DNA from: Ephydatia muelleri
Taxonomy: Eukaryota > Porifera > Demospongiae > Spongillida > Spongillidae
Reading direction: 5' to 3'
Length of the DNA stretch: 64,000 bases
NCBI GenBank assembly: GCA_013339895.1
Contig: JABACO010000003.1
Span: 13,555,365-13,619,364, forward strand
Part shown: in pieces, positions 35,639 through 48,897 of the stretch
How positions within the stretch are numbered: the first letter of the stretch is position 1
How the letters are laid out: the number at the start of each line of letters is the position of its first letter
Notes under the pieces: generated by a model
The model's database searches: none
What the model was told of the DNA's origin: nothing
The model's input: only the letters and a program-made list of their open reading frames with translations
Position numbers and translations under genes: made by a program

Positions 35639-36060
35639 ATTATTATTATTATTAGTTCATTATCTAGTAGGTGTCTTGGAAGGACATGGAACAGGACAGC
35701 AATGCTCGAACATTTGCCCTCACCAGGGCCAAGTTGAGTCTCCCATACAAACTAGAGGTGGCCTGGGACTTAGATTGATTGTAATGTGTGGCCAGACGAG
35801 AAGCCAATCGCGCCAAATGCTGCCTAGCTTCTATCCCCCAACACCCGTAGCTCTCCACAGCTAGTGGGAAGCACTTCCACCCAAGTTCAGAGCATTTTGC
35901 ATCGTTGGCATGATGCTTTCACTGTTCAGCTGCCAAGGCTGCTGACCCTGCCATCACACTCACTTCAGTAAAAGTGCTTGGGTTAAGCGGAGATGTGACG
36001 GTAATGTCAAAGGCAGCTGGCTTGCCTAACACCCAAAGCACGTCAGCAGGTCGTGTACGA
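35639..36060 (-). mobile_element. LINE 3' fragment 1 with TAA-type tail
   Basis: On the minus strand it reads RPADVLWVLGKPAAFDITVTSPL (one stop inside), then ESYGCWGIEARQHLARLASRLA...LYGRLNLALVRANVRALL. It ends at 35664 and is followed by an ATT (minus-strand TAA) tract at 35639-35654. Its truncated 5' end abuts the ATT tract at 36061-36090, the tail of the next copy. Confidence 0.8.
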
Positions 36061-39000
36061 TATTCATTATTATTATTATTATTACATTACAGAAACACAC
36101 TACACAAGCATAAACAGTTAGGAGGGTGGGAGCTCCCTGGTCAGGATGGCTCTGGCAATGGACTGGATCAGGGTCGTATTCAATCGCCCATAAATCTCAG
36201 CCACCACTGATGACTTGGGGGATGACTGGTGAATGGCCAGGTGAGATGCCAGCCTGGAGATGGTATCCTCGGTCTCTTTGCCCCAATTCCCATATGTCTC
36301 CACTCCCAATGGAATGCAGGACCAACGTAACTCCTGGCGTTTGGGTCCATTGGAGTGTAGTTTACGGGTCTCTGCTGCAAGGACTGCTGCACCTGTTTGG
36401 TGACATGACTCACCTAAGATGGCCGGGCAGAGGGGTGATGTGATGGTGATGTCCAGTGCAGCAGGTTTGCCTCTGACCCAGCCGGCGATGAGAATGTCAG
36501 CAGGTCTGGTGTGATCAAGGTCTCTAGTGAGGCCATTGCCTTTCTCCAATCTAACACTTAGGTGGGCATGATGGCAGAGGTCAAAGATCTCATCCCGCAA
36601 GCGATTGTGGCATATCACAACATCTCCTCCATGTCTGCAGGTCACAGCATGATGACCAAGAGGATCAAGGGCCGTATCAGGGCAGAATGGACACATAGAT
36701 CGACCAGAAGTGTCCAGACCCAGCCACCAGTTTATGGCCATCTGGTACTCATTGGACTCGAGGTGCAAGCCCAAACCAGGTGAAGGGACCACTGATAGCC
36801 AAGAGGAAGAATGAGGGGCTGCCACTGACAGGAGATGAGCTCTGTTGGCATGAGAGGAAGACTCCAATAAGGTGGAGAAAAGTTGGTCCTCGATCATTCC
36901 AGACAAAACCTTCTGGGTAGGAGTGGGAGAGGCCAGAACGGATATAACTGAGATGGCATTGGGAAGTGAGACCTGGGAGTTAAATGCCACTACTGCCTGC
37001 TGAAGATGGATATAGTAAGCACTGCCAAAGTCGGAGGATGATAGGGATGCCATGAAGGCAGCGGCAGCATGGAGTGAGACAGAGCGAAGGCCTAGACCAC
37101 CAAATTTCAGTCCGAGCTGTGCCTGACACCATGCCCCATTGGGAACTTCAATGGCTGTGCATAGTGCAATGCACTGTTGGACCTCCTTATCAAAGGACCT
37201 CAGAGCATCTGAGGCTAGGCTGGGTGGTGTGACCCTTGCTATGTGGACCATCCTGCAGAAGCTACCACACATGCGCAACAAGGTAACTGCTACCTGAAGA
37301 TCGACTGCAGCCACATCCACCAGCCCTGACAGCAACTTCCTGGGACTGTGCACACTTACCAGCAATAAATCACCGATTGGTGCACCGAGGATATCCCAAG
37401 TTGGGCAAGAGTGAACACCTCACATCAGGTGGAAAAGAGGTGTTGCCCTTTCTATTGAATAACTCGCACTTGGCCAAGTTTACATGGAGGCCCAGGGCTG
37501 GGCCCATCTCCTCAATCAAATGCAGAGCCCGTAGCACAGCTGGGCGGCTACCAGCCAGGGCTCCGTCATCTAGGTACCAGGCTTGAAGGAGGAGGTCAAA
37601 GCATTCATCATCAGCTTCCACGCTTGCTCTCAGCTTGTGAAGCACTAATGCAAACAGCAAAGGACCCAGGGGGTCACCTTGCTGCACTCCGGATTCAGAA
37701 GTGATCTAGCCAAGTGGGTGCCAAAGCAGGGGGTGGGACTCATAGCACCAAGATACCCATGGTATGAGCTCTGGGAAGAATGTAGAGCATTCCTCCAATA
37801 CCACCTGTCTGGAGACATAGCATTTTGCATATGAACTTTGTAGAAAATGAAATCCTCATCCATCCAGTGCTCCTCAATGCATCTCCTGACACCATGAGCA
37901 ATCTTCTCTGCACCAGCCCGACACGCCACACCCAGTTGCAGGGGCTGGAAAAACTCAGCCGCCTTGTCTTTCAACAAGGCACGCACACATTTCCCAGCTA
38001 GTCTTCTCAATGTTTCCCCCACTGCTATTGGCCTAATATCGGGTGGGCAACCCTCCTTGATTTTGTTGAGGGCAATAAGACTGGCTCCAGCCAAGAAACG
38101 TGACACTGAGGTAGGGGCTTTTCCTGCTATGAGAATGTTAATTACTTGCCTCAGGGAGGAGCAGATGAAAGTGTGAAGAGAAATGCTGATCACATCAAGG
38201 AGGTGTTGCACCCGAAGGCCTGAGGAACCAGCCCAGTGTCCTTGGGGAAGGACCGCAAGATTGCTATAATGTTGAAGTCCGGCTCCAATGAAACAGGTGT
38301 TGTGTGGGTGTGGGACAGCTGGGGTGCTTGGATTTCAACAGTTGCCATGTGGTGTCATTGTTAGGGGCAATTCCGCTGGACTGCAGAATGCGGCAAGTAT
38401 TCCCCTACATACCAGATCTGCCTAGTGACACAGCCTGGTCAATTACTTTAGTGCGCTGGTTGATAGATGTACTACAAGCACCCCTTTTATGGTTTGTTAT
38501 ACGATTTCTGGCCAAATCCCAGAGGTCTCCCAACTTATTATCCGACCACATGTTGCACAGAATATCGACTGGAAGGGGCACCCCTTACATCTGAGGGATG
38601 GAAGGACACACTTTGGGAGCATAAAGAGCTTAAGCCACGCCTCTTCTGTGTTCTCTAGGATGACACACCTCAAAGCTGATGACAAGGCTCGCGCAAAGGC
38701 AGGCCTGGACTTGACGGAACGAAGTGCAAGGTGGGCTGATTGAGAAGGCACACACCCTCAAAGGTGGAAGGCCTGGTTTATGTTGGTTAAGAAGTAGGAT
38801 TGGGTGGCAATGGATCTGCGAAGTCTGGGACTGAAGAAGCCACTCCTCCAGCATTACACTTCTTGGAATGAGAAGACTGCCTTCTGTTGGAGACTAGCTG
38901 AAGGCAGATATGGCAGATATAACGATCCTGCTCATCAAGCTAGGTGCTTGGGACTTCCCCGGGGAATACACCTTGTGCATGGAGGTCATGTGGGACTTCC

Positions 39001-39184
39001 ACATTGAGGGTGCAATAAGCTCCGGACAGCCTTCTACAACACAATGTTGTTTGCGTCGCTGCCTGGAGGCTCCCACGGTCTGGGAACTGGGTTGATTTGG
39101 AGCAGTTGGTTGGCTAGAGTCGCCGAGGGTAGAAGTAGGTAGGAGTTGAGATCTCCCAATATTATTATTATTATTATTATTATT
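36061..39184 (-). mobile_element. Near-full-length LINE with zinc fingers, RT and restriction-like endonuclease (frameshifted)
   Basis: Minus-strand order: a C2H2-like finger (CVVEGCPELIAPSMWKSHMTSMH, about 38930-39030), a degraded N-region, RT segments at 37645-38211 (GCPPDIRPIAVGETLRRL) and 37370-37687 (QQGDPLGPLLF and the catalytic YLDD box), then 36118-37365. That last block holds CPFCPDTALDPLGHHAVTC (Cx2C...HHx3C) and RPADILIAG...KPAALDITIT, the RPD...D core of a restriction-like endonuclease. Frameshifts divide it, so it is inactive. TAA/ATT tracts bound both ends (36063-36087 and 39161-39184). The layout is that of R2/R4-group non-LTR elements; the TAA association recalls Dong. Confidence 0.8.
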
Positions 39185-39804
39185 CAAAATATACATACAC
39201 TCACATAAACAAGTTGACAACAAACACACAAACGCACACAGACAAATTTATTATTATTTTTTTTACACAAATGCAACAATAGCCAAACATTTTATTTACG
39301 TACATACACATACACTAAGTACAACTAAACTACTAATAGCAAGTTAGGAGGGTGGAAGCTCCCTGGCCAGGATGGCTCTAGCAATGGACCGAACCAGGAC
39401 CACATTCAACCGGCCATAAATTTCAGCCACAACTACTGCCTTGGGGGAGGACTGGTGAATGGCTAGGAAGGATGCCAGCCTGGAGAAGGTATCATGTGCC
39501 TGCTTGCCCCAATTGCCATAAGTCTCCACTGCCAATGGGATGCAGGACCAGCCCAAGCCCAACTCTTGGCACTTGGGTCCATTGGAGTGGAGCTTGCGGG
39601 TCTCTGCTGCCAGGGCTGCCGCACCAGCCTGGTAACATGATTCACCCAAGATGACAGAGCAGAGTGGTGAGGTAATGGTCAGGTTTAGTGCCGCGGGTTT
39701 GCCTCTGTCCCAGCCAGCAATGAGGATGTCAGCAGGTCTGGTGTGGGCAAGGTCTCTGGTAAGGCCATGACCTCTCTCCACACTATTATTATTATTATTA
39801 TTAT
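39185..39804 (-). mobile_element. LINE 3' fragment 2
   Basis: 39344-39780 encodes the endonuclease tail (RPADILIAGWDRGKPAALNLTIT...ETYGNWGKQAHDTFSRLASFLA...ARELPPS), very close to the near-full-length copy. A short TAA-type tail lies near 39247-39257. The 5' truncation falls exactly at an ATT tract, 39783-39804. Confidence 0.8.
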
Positions 39805-40290
39805 CGAAAAGATACATTATATTCACAAATGCTGATTTACTAAAAGCTAAAACACCTAGCCTACCTACAAACGTTTTAATTAACTGTCTCTCTTCCCATA
39901 ATGGATCTAGCCACAGACCTCACCAGTGAGATGCTGAGGCAACCATAGATATCCCTGACACTGAAGACTTGAATTGGGTCGACCTTGTAGTACAACACAC
40001 AAAAAATGACAACTAAAATTAATCTGTTAACCCAGAACACTCTTCTAGATAGGATGGCCCTTGCTACTGACCTCACTAGAGTGAGATTGAGCCGACCATA
40101 GATCTCCGAAATGATCTTCAACTTTGGGCAGCCCTGGCTGATTGAAAGGAGAGATGCCCGTCGCGAGAAGGTGTTTTGGGCCTCTTTACCCCAATTGCTG
40201 TATGTTTCAACGCCACCCCAACTCTTGACACTTTGGGTCATTGGAAGAGTGCTTCAGGACACACTGCTGTATATTATTATTATTATTTTG
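39805..40290 (-). mobile_element. LINE 3' fragment 3
   Basis: On the minus strand VETYSNWGKEAQNTFSRRASLL...SEIYGRLNLTLVRSVARAILS, followed by a duplicated IYGCLSISLVRSVARSI segment, ends at 39876. Its 3' tail is the ATT tract at 39783-39804 and its 5' truncation lies near the ATT tract at 40272-40288. Confidence 0.75.
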
Positions 40291-40317
40291 CTGTTATTAC
40301 ATTATTTTTAATAATTT

Positions 40318-41251
40318 AAGTCAAAAAGACTTATCGTCCAGAATTGATGACCATCAAATTGACCAGCTGTGCCTCATCTCCACCCCGGCCAACCGTGCTC
40401 TTCTACTATCAGTCGCATCGTGTCATGCTTCCTCATGGCTAGCTGTAATTCCATCAAGGGGTCTTAATCTTAGCTTGGATCCAGACGAGTTCCAGGTTGC
40501 TTTAAAATGGTGGCTTAATTGGGATGGACACATCATCACAGCTACGTTGTCCTTACTGCCCTGACCACCAGCTGGATCCTCTTGGGCATCATGCCGTGAC
40601 CTGCAAAGGGGGTGGTGATGTGGTTTTGCGCCACAACAGCTTAAGGGATGTTTTTGCCCAGTTTTGTCATAGGGCCAGGCTGGGTGGTCAGCTTGAGGTA
40701 GGTCATGGATATGGGGCTGAAAGTTCGCTCAGTAGACCGGCTGACATCCTAGTGCCCAACTGGATGATTGGGAAGCCAGCTGCTTTTGACCTAACAGTGG
40801 TCTCTCCGCTTAACTCCACTACATTGAATGAAGCGGGAGCCAGAAGTGGGTCAGCAGCTGGAAAGGCTGAAGTGTGCAAGCACAATGCCAATGATGCCAA
40901 GTGCACAGAGTTGGGTTGGGTCTGCATACCCTTGGCAGTAGAGACCTATGGTTGTTGGGGTGTGGCAGCTCACTCAGGGTTCCATTTCTCGGCTGGCTTC
41001 CCGTCTGGCTTTGCAGTTACAGTGTAGCTAGTCAAAGGCCATTACAAGCATCTATCAGAGACTGAACCTCACCTTAGTTTGCTGCAATGCCAGAGCCTTG
41101 CTATCCCGTGCTAGGTTTCAGCATTCAGTGGGCGAGGGCTGAAATTGTTTTGTGTGCGTGTTTTTTTTGTTTTGTTTTTGTTTTTGTTTTTGTTTTTTCT
41201 CTCTTTTAATAATTGTGTGTAGTCTAATACTCTGTTGTTATAAATAATAAT
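40318..41251 (+). mobile_element. LINE 3' fragment 4, plus strand
   Basis: It reads NRALLLSVASCHASSWLAVIPSRG, then after a frameshift CPYCPDHQLDPLGHHAVTCKGGGDV, SRPADILVPNWMIGKPAAFDLTVVSPL and ETYGCWG. It ends in a TAA repeat (about 41239-41251). It is a different subfamily from the minus-strand copies. Confidence 0.75.
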
Positions 41252-41648
41252 AAGCTCAAAACCAATGTTGCTAAATGTGCGGATCTGGGATGGGTATGTG
41301 TTCCTGTAGTTGCGGAGTCCTACGGAGCATGGGGCCTGGAGGCAATGGATTTCTTTTCAAAACTTGCATCCCGCATGGCTACTTCTGTGGGTAAATCGAA
41401 GTCTGTTGTTCTCCACGAGATTTATGTGAGGCTAAACATGCATATAGTAAGAGCCAATTCTACGGCAATACTGTCAAGGGGCATACCCCTTGAATCTCTG
41501 TAGTAATTTTTTGCGTGTTGTTGTTGTGTTAATAGTATTGCTGTTTGTGTACCTCGTGTATCTCGTGTATGTATTTCATTCATGTATTTATGTATTATTA
41601 AAAAAAATATGAATCATGTTTTACTAAAAATGATAATAATAATAATAT
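41252..41648 (+). mobile_element. LINE 3' fragment 5, plus strand
   Basis: It starts directly after the TAA tail of fragment 4 with AKCADLGWVCVPVVAESYGAWGLEAM...LHEIYVRLNMHIVRANSTAILSRG and a stop. The 3' UTR ends in an AAT/TAA tract at about 41628-41647. Confidence 0.75.
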
Positions 41649-41679
41649 TGCAAATACAGTATGATACACCACTACGCAT

Positions 41680-41958
41680 CTATATCCCCCACCCAGAACA
41701 ATCCCCCCAACTTTGAAGCGCCCAGTCTAGTGGTCGCAGACCCACATGGTTGTTTGAAAAAGGATCCTTGCAGCCCTTGACCACAGATTTTGCGGGTAAT
41801 TGCTCTTCCACGGAGCTATTCAGCACCATAATGACGCCTTTCACCTTCCTATCCGAGCGCACCACTTCCTCCTCGTCACCAAGCCACTTCAAAGTAGAGA
41901 GTCGTTCCAATACATGCCCACCACAGGGGAATATCACCACTTCAGCCAGACACAGCAT
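41680..41958 (-). CDS. Small hypothetical ORF, 92 aa
   Basis: An open frame starting MLCLAEVVIFPCGGHVLERL, with a charged middle (GDEEEVVRSDRKVKG) and a Trp-rich end (PLDWALQSWGDCSGWG). Codon choice looks coding-like, but I recognise no family and see no neighbouring exon. It could be part of an unrecognised repeat. Confidence 0.25.
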   Translation of the reverse strand: MLCLAEVVIFPCGGHVLERLSTLKWLGDEEEVVRSDRKVKGVIMVLNSSVEEQLPAKSVVKGCKDPFSNNHVGLRPLDWALQSWGDCSGWGI

Positions 41959-42170
41959 GTAACGTGAGGTGGCCAGCCTACACGCATATATGCAGCGGAC
42001 TGCTAACTGTTGTTGAAGTTTCGTGCCTTCACTTCAATCGTTGACCTTGACTTGTGTTTCTACGCGCGCGTATATTATTATTAAGCTTCTTACTACTATG
42101 TACATTGTAGCTTATAAAAAAACAACCGGATCGGACACCATGAAGGAAGTATGCACATCAAATCTATACT

Positions 42171-42233
42171 CTCTCTCTCTCTCTCTCTCTCTCCTCTCCC
42201 TCCCTCTCTCCCTTTACCCCCCCCCCCCCCCCC
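42171..42233. repeat. (CT)n microsatellite and C tract
   Basis: A CTCTCT run at 42171-42194 is followed by a pyrimidine-rich stretch and about 16 Cs at 42218-42233. Confidence 0.9.
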
Positions 42234-42365
42234 AACTCCCCAACCATGAATATTGTTACAAATGTCCTCCCCGCTTATAGCAAATTACGAATAAGTGAAT
42301 AGTTGTTCAAAACACAAATGTAGAACAGCAATCACAAACAATAAAACATAAGGTACAAGAATGTG

Positions 42366-43852
42366 TCAGGAAGAAGGCTCGTAAGCCATGATTATATGTC
42401 CTTCCATAACTACTATGACTATTATGATAGAGACGAAGAGTGCGACATATGCTGCCATCCCTACCATGTTGAGTGCCAGGGCGATACGCTCGTTTCTGAT
42501 CATTGATTCGACATCCCTTTTAGCCTCTGCACGCCTCGCCTGCACGTGACCGGAAATGCATACGCTTACATTAGGAATGCGGTCCTTTTGTTACAAAGCG
42601 TTACCATAGCAATAGTAATTATGTATAATAGATTTCACACAGATCAAGTTCCACATACATGTATGAATGTTAGTTCTGTGGTTGTGCGTAGGCTCAAGTG
42701 TGTGCTTCGACAAATGAATGTACAGACATGATTACGCTCTTTAATGCCAGCCCAAGCGATTAAGTCTGTAAACAACAAATGCACGGTATTCGAATTAATG
42801 CATGCATGCATGCTTCTGGATTTTCATGCTTAGAGAGGGTAAAGAGAAAGGGGTGGTCATTGCACATCTAAGTTATCTGAATCACTTCCGCCTCTTGTTA
42901 GTGCTGGTTAGCTCGTTCACAGTTGGCTCTTTTGTTAGCTTACGGCTTATCTTCTTTGCATGTGTTTAGTTCTAGTTCGTGCGCCTCGGTTGTTTTAATT
43001 TAAATTTTAAAAACGGCGCTTCACCACTTACCATTTTTGCAAAATAAATGGCCGGTAGAGTGAAGGGAAGGGATGTGAGAGCGCAGCAGCACACGAAACA
43101 CGCTGTCAAGACGTAGGACAACCTTAGGTAGTGGTCGTATCTTCCGCTTGAGTAAAAGCCAGACCATCGCTTCACTAGCATATTTTCGTGGAATGTGGGT
43201 GAATTCAACGCTCGGATGATCACTTCCCCACCGTCTTCTTTTAAAGGAGCTTTGGAGACTGGAGGAGGATTAGCATCTGCGCTTGGCGCGGGATGTGCAG
43301 GTGTGTGCTGCGTGTGGAGAGAAGGCAAGACAGTTACGTTTATGTAAAACACACATACAGTGAGATCGGTTGTGCGTGTTTTTAATTTGTGTGCATTTGT
43401 GCATATGTCTGTGCGGTGTGCGTGTGTCTTGTCTGTGTGCCTATGTGCCTGTGTGTGTATGTGTCCGTGTGCGTGTGTGTGTCTGTGTGCGCGTGTGGGT
43501 GGTGGAGTAGCTAGGATACTCTATAGAGACAGTGCACGGGGCGAAGAAGAAGCCGCGGAATTTTTAGAGCGGTGACTACGTCTTTACCTGCTCGGAGCGC
43601 TGAACTACTTCTTCCGGCGCCGCAGGAGTTCCTGTGGAAACACGAGATACAGGTGTCGACGCATGAGTACATGCAAGCCGTGAACCTGTGGCATAACGCG
43701 TCCAGTGTCCACACAACTGTACATTACTAGTTAGTGCCTGTACGCTTGCAAAATATCAGAAGTGGCGCGAGCGCTCGAGCCGAAATAAAATTTTACACTT
43801 GCGAACTAGAACGCAGTAGTGGAAACTTACCTTTTGTATTTTCGTCAGCCAT
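42366..43852 (-). CDS. Two-helix membrane protein resembling dispanin/CD225, four exons
   Basis: Exons in transcript order are 43831-43852, 43588-43631, 43032-43307 and 42366-42539, all with GT-AG borders and matching phases. They give 516 nt (171 aa), starting MADENTK. The N-terminal half is proline-rich and cytosolic-looking (TPAAPEEVV...PAPSADANPPP). A first hydrophobic segment (LSYVLTACFVCCCALTSLPFTLPAIYF) is followed by a charged loop with AKRDVESMIRNERIALALNMVG and a second helix (AAYVALFVSIIIVIVVM). That spacing, with a Cys-rich first helix and a DxExA-like loop before an ALN-type helix, resembles CD225/dispanins (IFITM relatives). The similarity is distant and unproven. Tail: MAYEPSS. 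Confidence 0.7.
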
Positions 43853-44268
43853 TCCACAAACGATGCAGATGGATACACGTTGATATGATTGCGGGTAGCA
43901 GTCCTGGCACCCTTATTATATTATATGAGTCGTGACGTCATAGATGCATTTCTATATATGGCCGTGACATCTGGGGACCGAAAACACTACCAAGCAAAAG
44001 AAAACGTAGGGATCCTGAGATCAAAAGTACGACGTATTGCGATGTTCGCCATGTGAAGGAGACTTACAAGTGTGACACATTTCATAGGTAGGTGTAATAG
44101 CATAGAGGACTGATATACATACACATGCAAAGCTAGCGCAGAAATCAATTGATATAACAGTTCCTGGAGTATGGATGCGTATATAGCCTTATGGGGAATG
44201 TCTGCATGCATGACTCTATGCAAATGCTATTATTGGTCTTATAATCCATATTGACTAGTTATATATAT

Positions 44269-44491
44269 ATGGGATCGTTGGCATACATTATCCAGTAAGT
44301 TACGTGCAATAGACTTGCGTACGTTAAAATGTATTACTAATTAAAAATTCAGAGCCTTGCAACTCCATGACAGATACTCCGCGATTCTCAGTGCGTAATA
44401 AGCAATGTGTAGAGGACATTTAATTCTGACTTCTAGAATATAAAATTAAAAAATTGAAATCTTTCAGAAAAAACATGCGAAACGATCCCAT
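44269..44491 (-). mobile_element. MITE with GGGATCGTT termini, copy c (reverse)
   Basis: Left TATGGGATCGTT and right AAACGATCCCA are terminal repeats. The body is the reverse complement of copy a/d blocks (ATTCAGAGCCTTGCAACTCCATGA, TCTCAGTGCG, GACATTTAATTCTGAC). Confidence 0.75.
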
Positions 44492-44690
44492 TGTGGTCTC
44501 TGTATGGTTAACAAGCTAGTAAAATGTAAAGCATTGCTAAGTGACGAGTCATTTAAATGTATAACGTACGAATGGCTCAGTATCCGTGACAGTTACATAT
44601 AGGTGACAAATATAAGGCCATTAGATGAGGAGAAAGAGATTGATGGAAAAACAGAAGGTCACATTAAAAGGAAGAGAAGGTCACAAAATA

Positions 44691-46906
44691 CTAGTCGATG
44701 ACAATGGGGCAAGCCATGCTGCCATCAGCTTGAACTTGAGGTGCGGATTTCCTCTCATCGGAGGTCTTTCCCAGAGCCATTTTTCCAAGCCTCACCATGA
44801 GAGGCGGTAGTTCATCATCATCGTCTGTTGACTGTTGGCCACTGCTGGCAGAGTCTTCTGAACAATCACTGTTCTTTTCCAGTGTGTCAGCAAAGGAGAC
44901 GTCATGAACAGCCTCTTGAATTAAACAAGTCACTTTCTTTGGCTGAAGATCCTTCATCGATGTATTATCCCCAGCTGAGTCCTTTGATATGGCTGTACTT
45001 TTCTTTGACAAGGGAAGGCCCTTCAACAATACTCTTTTTGTCTGAGCGCCCGTCAGTGCCATATTACTGCCTCTGTCTGACCAGATATCCTTTGATGGCT
45101 TATCATCACACTTTGGCATGGGGATTGGCGAAATGTTTTTGAGGACCTCGACTTGCTTGTGTTCAAATTCAAGTGTGGGCTGCACCCTTTCACCAAACAT
45201 GTATGCATTCTTGTCTGATTGGCAGCCAACAGTTGATTTGCATGTATGAACACCTCCCTCCATCGAGGGGTCAGATTTGGTTGCCCTTCTCATGTCCCCA
45301 TCAGGACCCCTGGTCTTAACAACAGCTGCACCAGACTCAGTGCTGCATTCTCCCTCTGCACACTGGGCAGCTGGTTTCTTCCCCTTACTTTTACCTACAA
45401 GCAACCAAGAGAGCAGGAAGCACGCTACACTATGGTCTGCATGGCAGTGACCATCATCATATGCACAGAGCATGAATAATGTACAAACTTGTGCACGCAT
45501 TCCTTGTGTATGGTGTATGACCCACTTACCCTTCCTTTTAACCTCCTGCTCCTCTAAGAACCTTGTACACAGCTCCGGATATGCTGTTTCCAGTTGCTAC
45601 CCAATTCAAACCAATTCAAAACAAACCAATGAACACCAAACAAATCAATGAACACCAAACAAACCAATGAACACCACAATGGCATCCATCAACACATTGC
45701 CATGAACAATGGGGCCCAAAGATTGCAATTGGCAATCAAAGAGCTAAGCACCCCTGCCAAGAAAAGGATCACTCAAAAAGATCGCTCCTCTATAAAGTTC
45801 AAAGTGTGCCATCTATATTGCATCAAATTTAGGAGTGGGTTATGCACATTTTAATTTGCACAGCATTTGTATTTGGCATTTTAGGCTTTGAGGGAGTGGC
45901 CTAATGTTGGGCATTTTGAATATTTCAAGTGGAATTTATACAACACTGTTCTCCCCCCCCCCCTCCCCCTCCTCCATCCTATAAACGCTCCTATCCTCCT
46001 TGACTTTGAGGATCACATATACAGGTACATGTACAGTGGCATTGCTGCATAATGGAGGATCCATTGGTTCATTACGAAATTAATTTCCGCCATTAGGAAG
46101 TTGAGTATAATCAAAAAGGATATGTCATGGCAACTACACAACGTCGATTCATACACCATCTGAGATGGTAAGAAGGGCCCTTGGCATACGCTCAATGGAG
46201 TCGGTGTGCTGTCTAGTCAGTCCTCTACATTAATAACTGTGCCATTCATAACTGACATCCATCCAGCCACTTACAGCTACCTCCTCATGGTTTCTCATCA
46301 CTACATCATTCCCACCAGTCACACATCCCATCAGTCACACATCCCACTAGTCACACATCCCACCAGTCACACATCCCATCAGTCACACATCCCACTAGTC
46401 ACACATCCCATCAGTCACACATCCCATCAGTCACACATCCCACCAGTCACACATCCCATCAGTCACACATCCCATCAGTCACACATCCCATCAGTCACAC
46501 ATCCCATCAGTCACACCTCCCACCAACCACACCTCCACCAGTCACACACTCACAGCAGTGTCCTCAAGCGTGCATATCGCACCATCACAGCCTTCCTCTA
46601 ACACAGCTTCAATCTCTAGAGGGAAAGGAAGGGAGAGGAGGGAAAAGGAAGAGGAGGGAGGAAGGATTGATTGCATGATGATTGCACCCTACTGCTTACC
46701 AAGACCCTTCCCACAAACTCACGGTGAACAAGTTGCCCAGCCCACTCAACTTCATAGAAAGTGCGTCCCTTTCTCACTCTCTGATGACGGACTCTGGAAA
46801 ATCAGACAGCACACACACAATCTCACATCTGTAATCATCATTTAAACCTTCCTAACATCGCACAAAGTTACAATTGAGCAGAACAGAGTACATATAATTG
46901 CCTTTG

Positions 46907-46966
<60 letters not shown>

Positions 46967-48838
46967 ACACACATACATATGCACAAACACATACAAACAC
47001 ACATACACACACACACATGCAGGCCATAGTGACCATTAGACGTTGACAATATGTGGGCATGCACTGTCATGGGAGGAATAGGTGTGCCTTCTGCCTAATA
47101 ATATCTGCTAGTGGTATGCCTTAGTACTTGAATTGGGCGGGGATTAAAATATTTATCTATTCTCACGCATGTCAGCGATTGTGCAATTCAAATTACATCA
47201 AATGCCACAGCAGTTAAATTCCATACACAGTGAGATGCATTTATGCCCAGACCTATGGGATCGTTTCCGTGAAAATGGACCAAAACGCAAGTTTTTTCAA
47301 GATTTCAAATTTCGGATATTCTAGAAATCTGAAATGACCTCTTTACATTGCTTCTTACGCATTGAGAATCAGAGTAACTGTCGTGCAGTTGTAAGGCGCT
47401 TAATTCGCCATACATTTCAACGCAAGCATTACATGTACATTTCTATTGCGCGTACTGGAAATTTTAGAATGTATGCGTTAGGTCCCTTTTCACGGAAACG
47501 ATCCCATATAGTAATGATTATAAAAATGGACAGTGCAGCATAACATGATAATATAACATTTCCAGGCAGGCAGAGTGTCAAACTTTGACGTGTGCATGTA
47601 ACTCCTTGATGGACAGACAAATTTTCGAGTGCATCAGGAAATAGTTGTACACCCCTAGGTATCTCAAATTTGGGTTAGCTTCTATCTCACTGACACTATT
47701 ACAGTAGAATTATGTACAGATGGATAAATATATATGCAAAAACTAACGGGACAGATGTATATGTGCAATTCATTGCAACCATTACCGGTACATTACATTC
47801 GTATTGTATGATACTAGGTGACTTTGATTGTGTACCCATCTCTGTACAGAATCCCAAGCTAATCCAAGAAGCTTTGGCAACACAGGGAATCCTAAAATCA
47901 TTACATAATTGAGGATGACCATGGAGAGGGAGAGGTACAGGAGGGGGAGGAGGTACAGGAGGGGGGGAGGAGGTACAGGAGGGGGAGGAGGTACAGGACA
48001 GGAGGGGAGGAGGTACAGGAGGGGGAGGAGGTACAGGAGGGGAGGAGGTACAGGAGGGGGAGGAGGTACAGGAGGGGGAGGAGGTACAGGAAGGGGAGGA
48101 GATACAGGAGGGGGAGGAGGTACAGGAGGGGGAGGAGGGAATGGTAGGAGAGGAAGGTAAAAGCATGGGAGGGAGGGAGAGGATGGAGTGGGGAGGAGGG
48201 GAGATGGATGACAAACAGGAGGAGAGAGTGACACCCATAAAGTAATAGTTGGGATCATTACCCACGACTACCTACCCAACATGCACGCATGACTTGCATG
48301 CATGCATGTTGTGGGAGATAGCCATGGTTAAAGAGCACTTGTGTGTCTTCTCTGTGGTAAGTGCAATTAGACAGTACGGTCAGAGATTGCTGGCAAAGAC
48401 CGTGGCACAATAGAATGTGATGGCTAAACCATGAAAGAATAACGAAGTTGTTCATCTGTACGCATCAGATCCAGCTATTTAGTACGATTCTGTTAGAAAT
48501 ATTCACCAGTTCAATGCTGATTTGCAGCAACAATGAAATCTGTTTCTAGCTGTACCATCCCTGTACTACCCCCTCCCAGAGGGTGGGGGGGGGGGGGGGG
48601 GGGGGAATTGTTCTCCTCCCCCCAAATTAAGACAACCTTAATGATGTCAATGACGTTAATTAGCAAAGTATGAAAGAGACAGACTTACTGTCTGGATCAT
48701 TAAAATTGCAATTGCATTGTTAAAACAGTGTTTTGGCCTAACTCCTCCCCAAGATCCACTGATACAAATAACACATACACATATGTGAACTCATACAGGC
48801 ACATACATACATACATACATATACATACATACATACAT

Positions 48839-48897
<59 letters not shown>

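Noticed and set aside
47699-48265. Pro-rich and Gly-rich frames on both strands
   Set aside because: Generated by the 18-bp purine-rich minisatellite.
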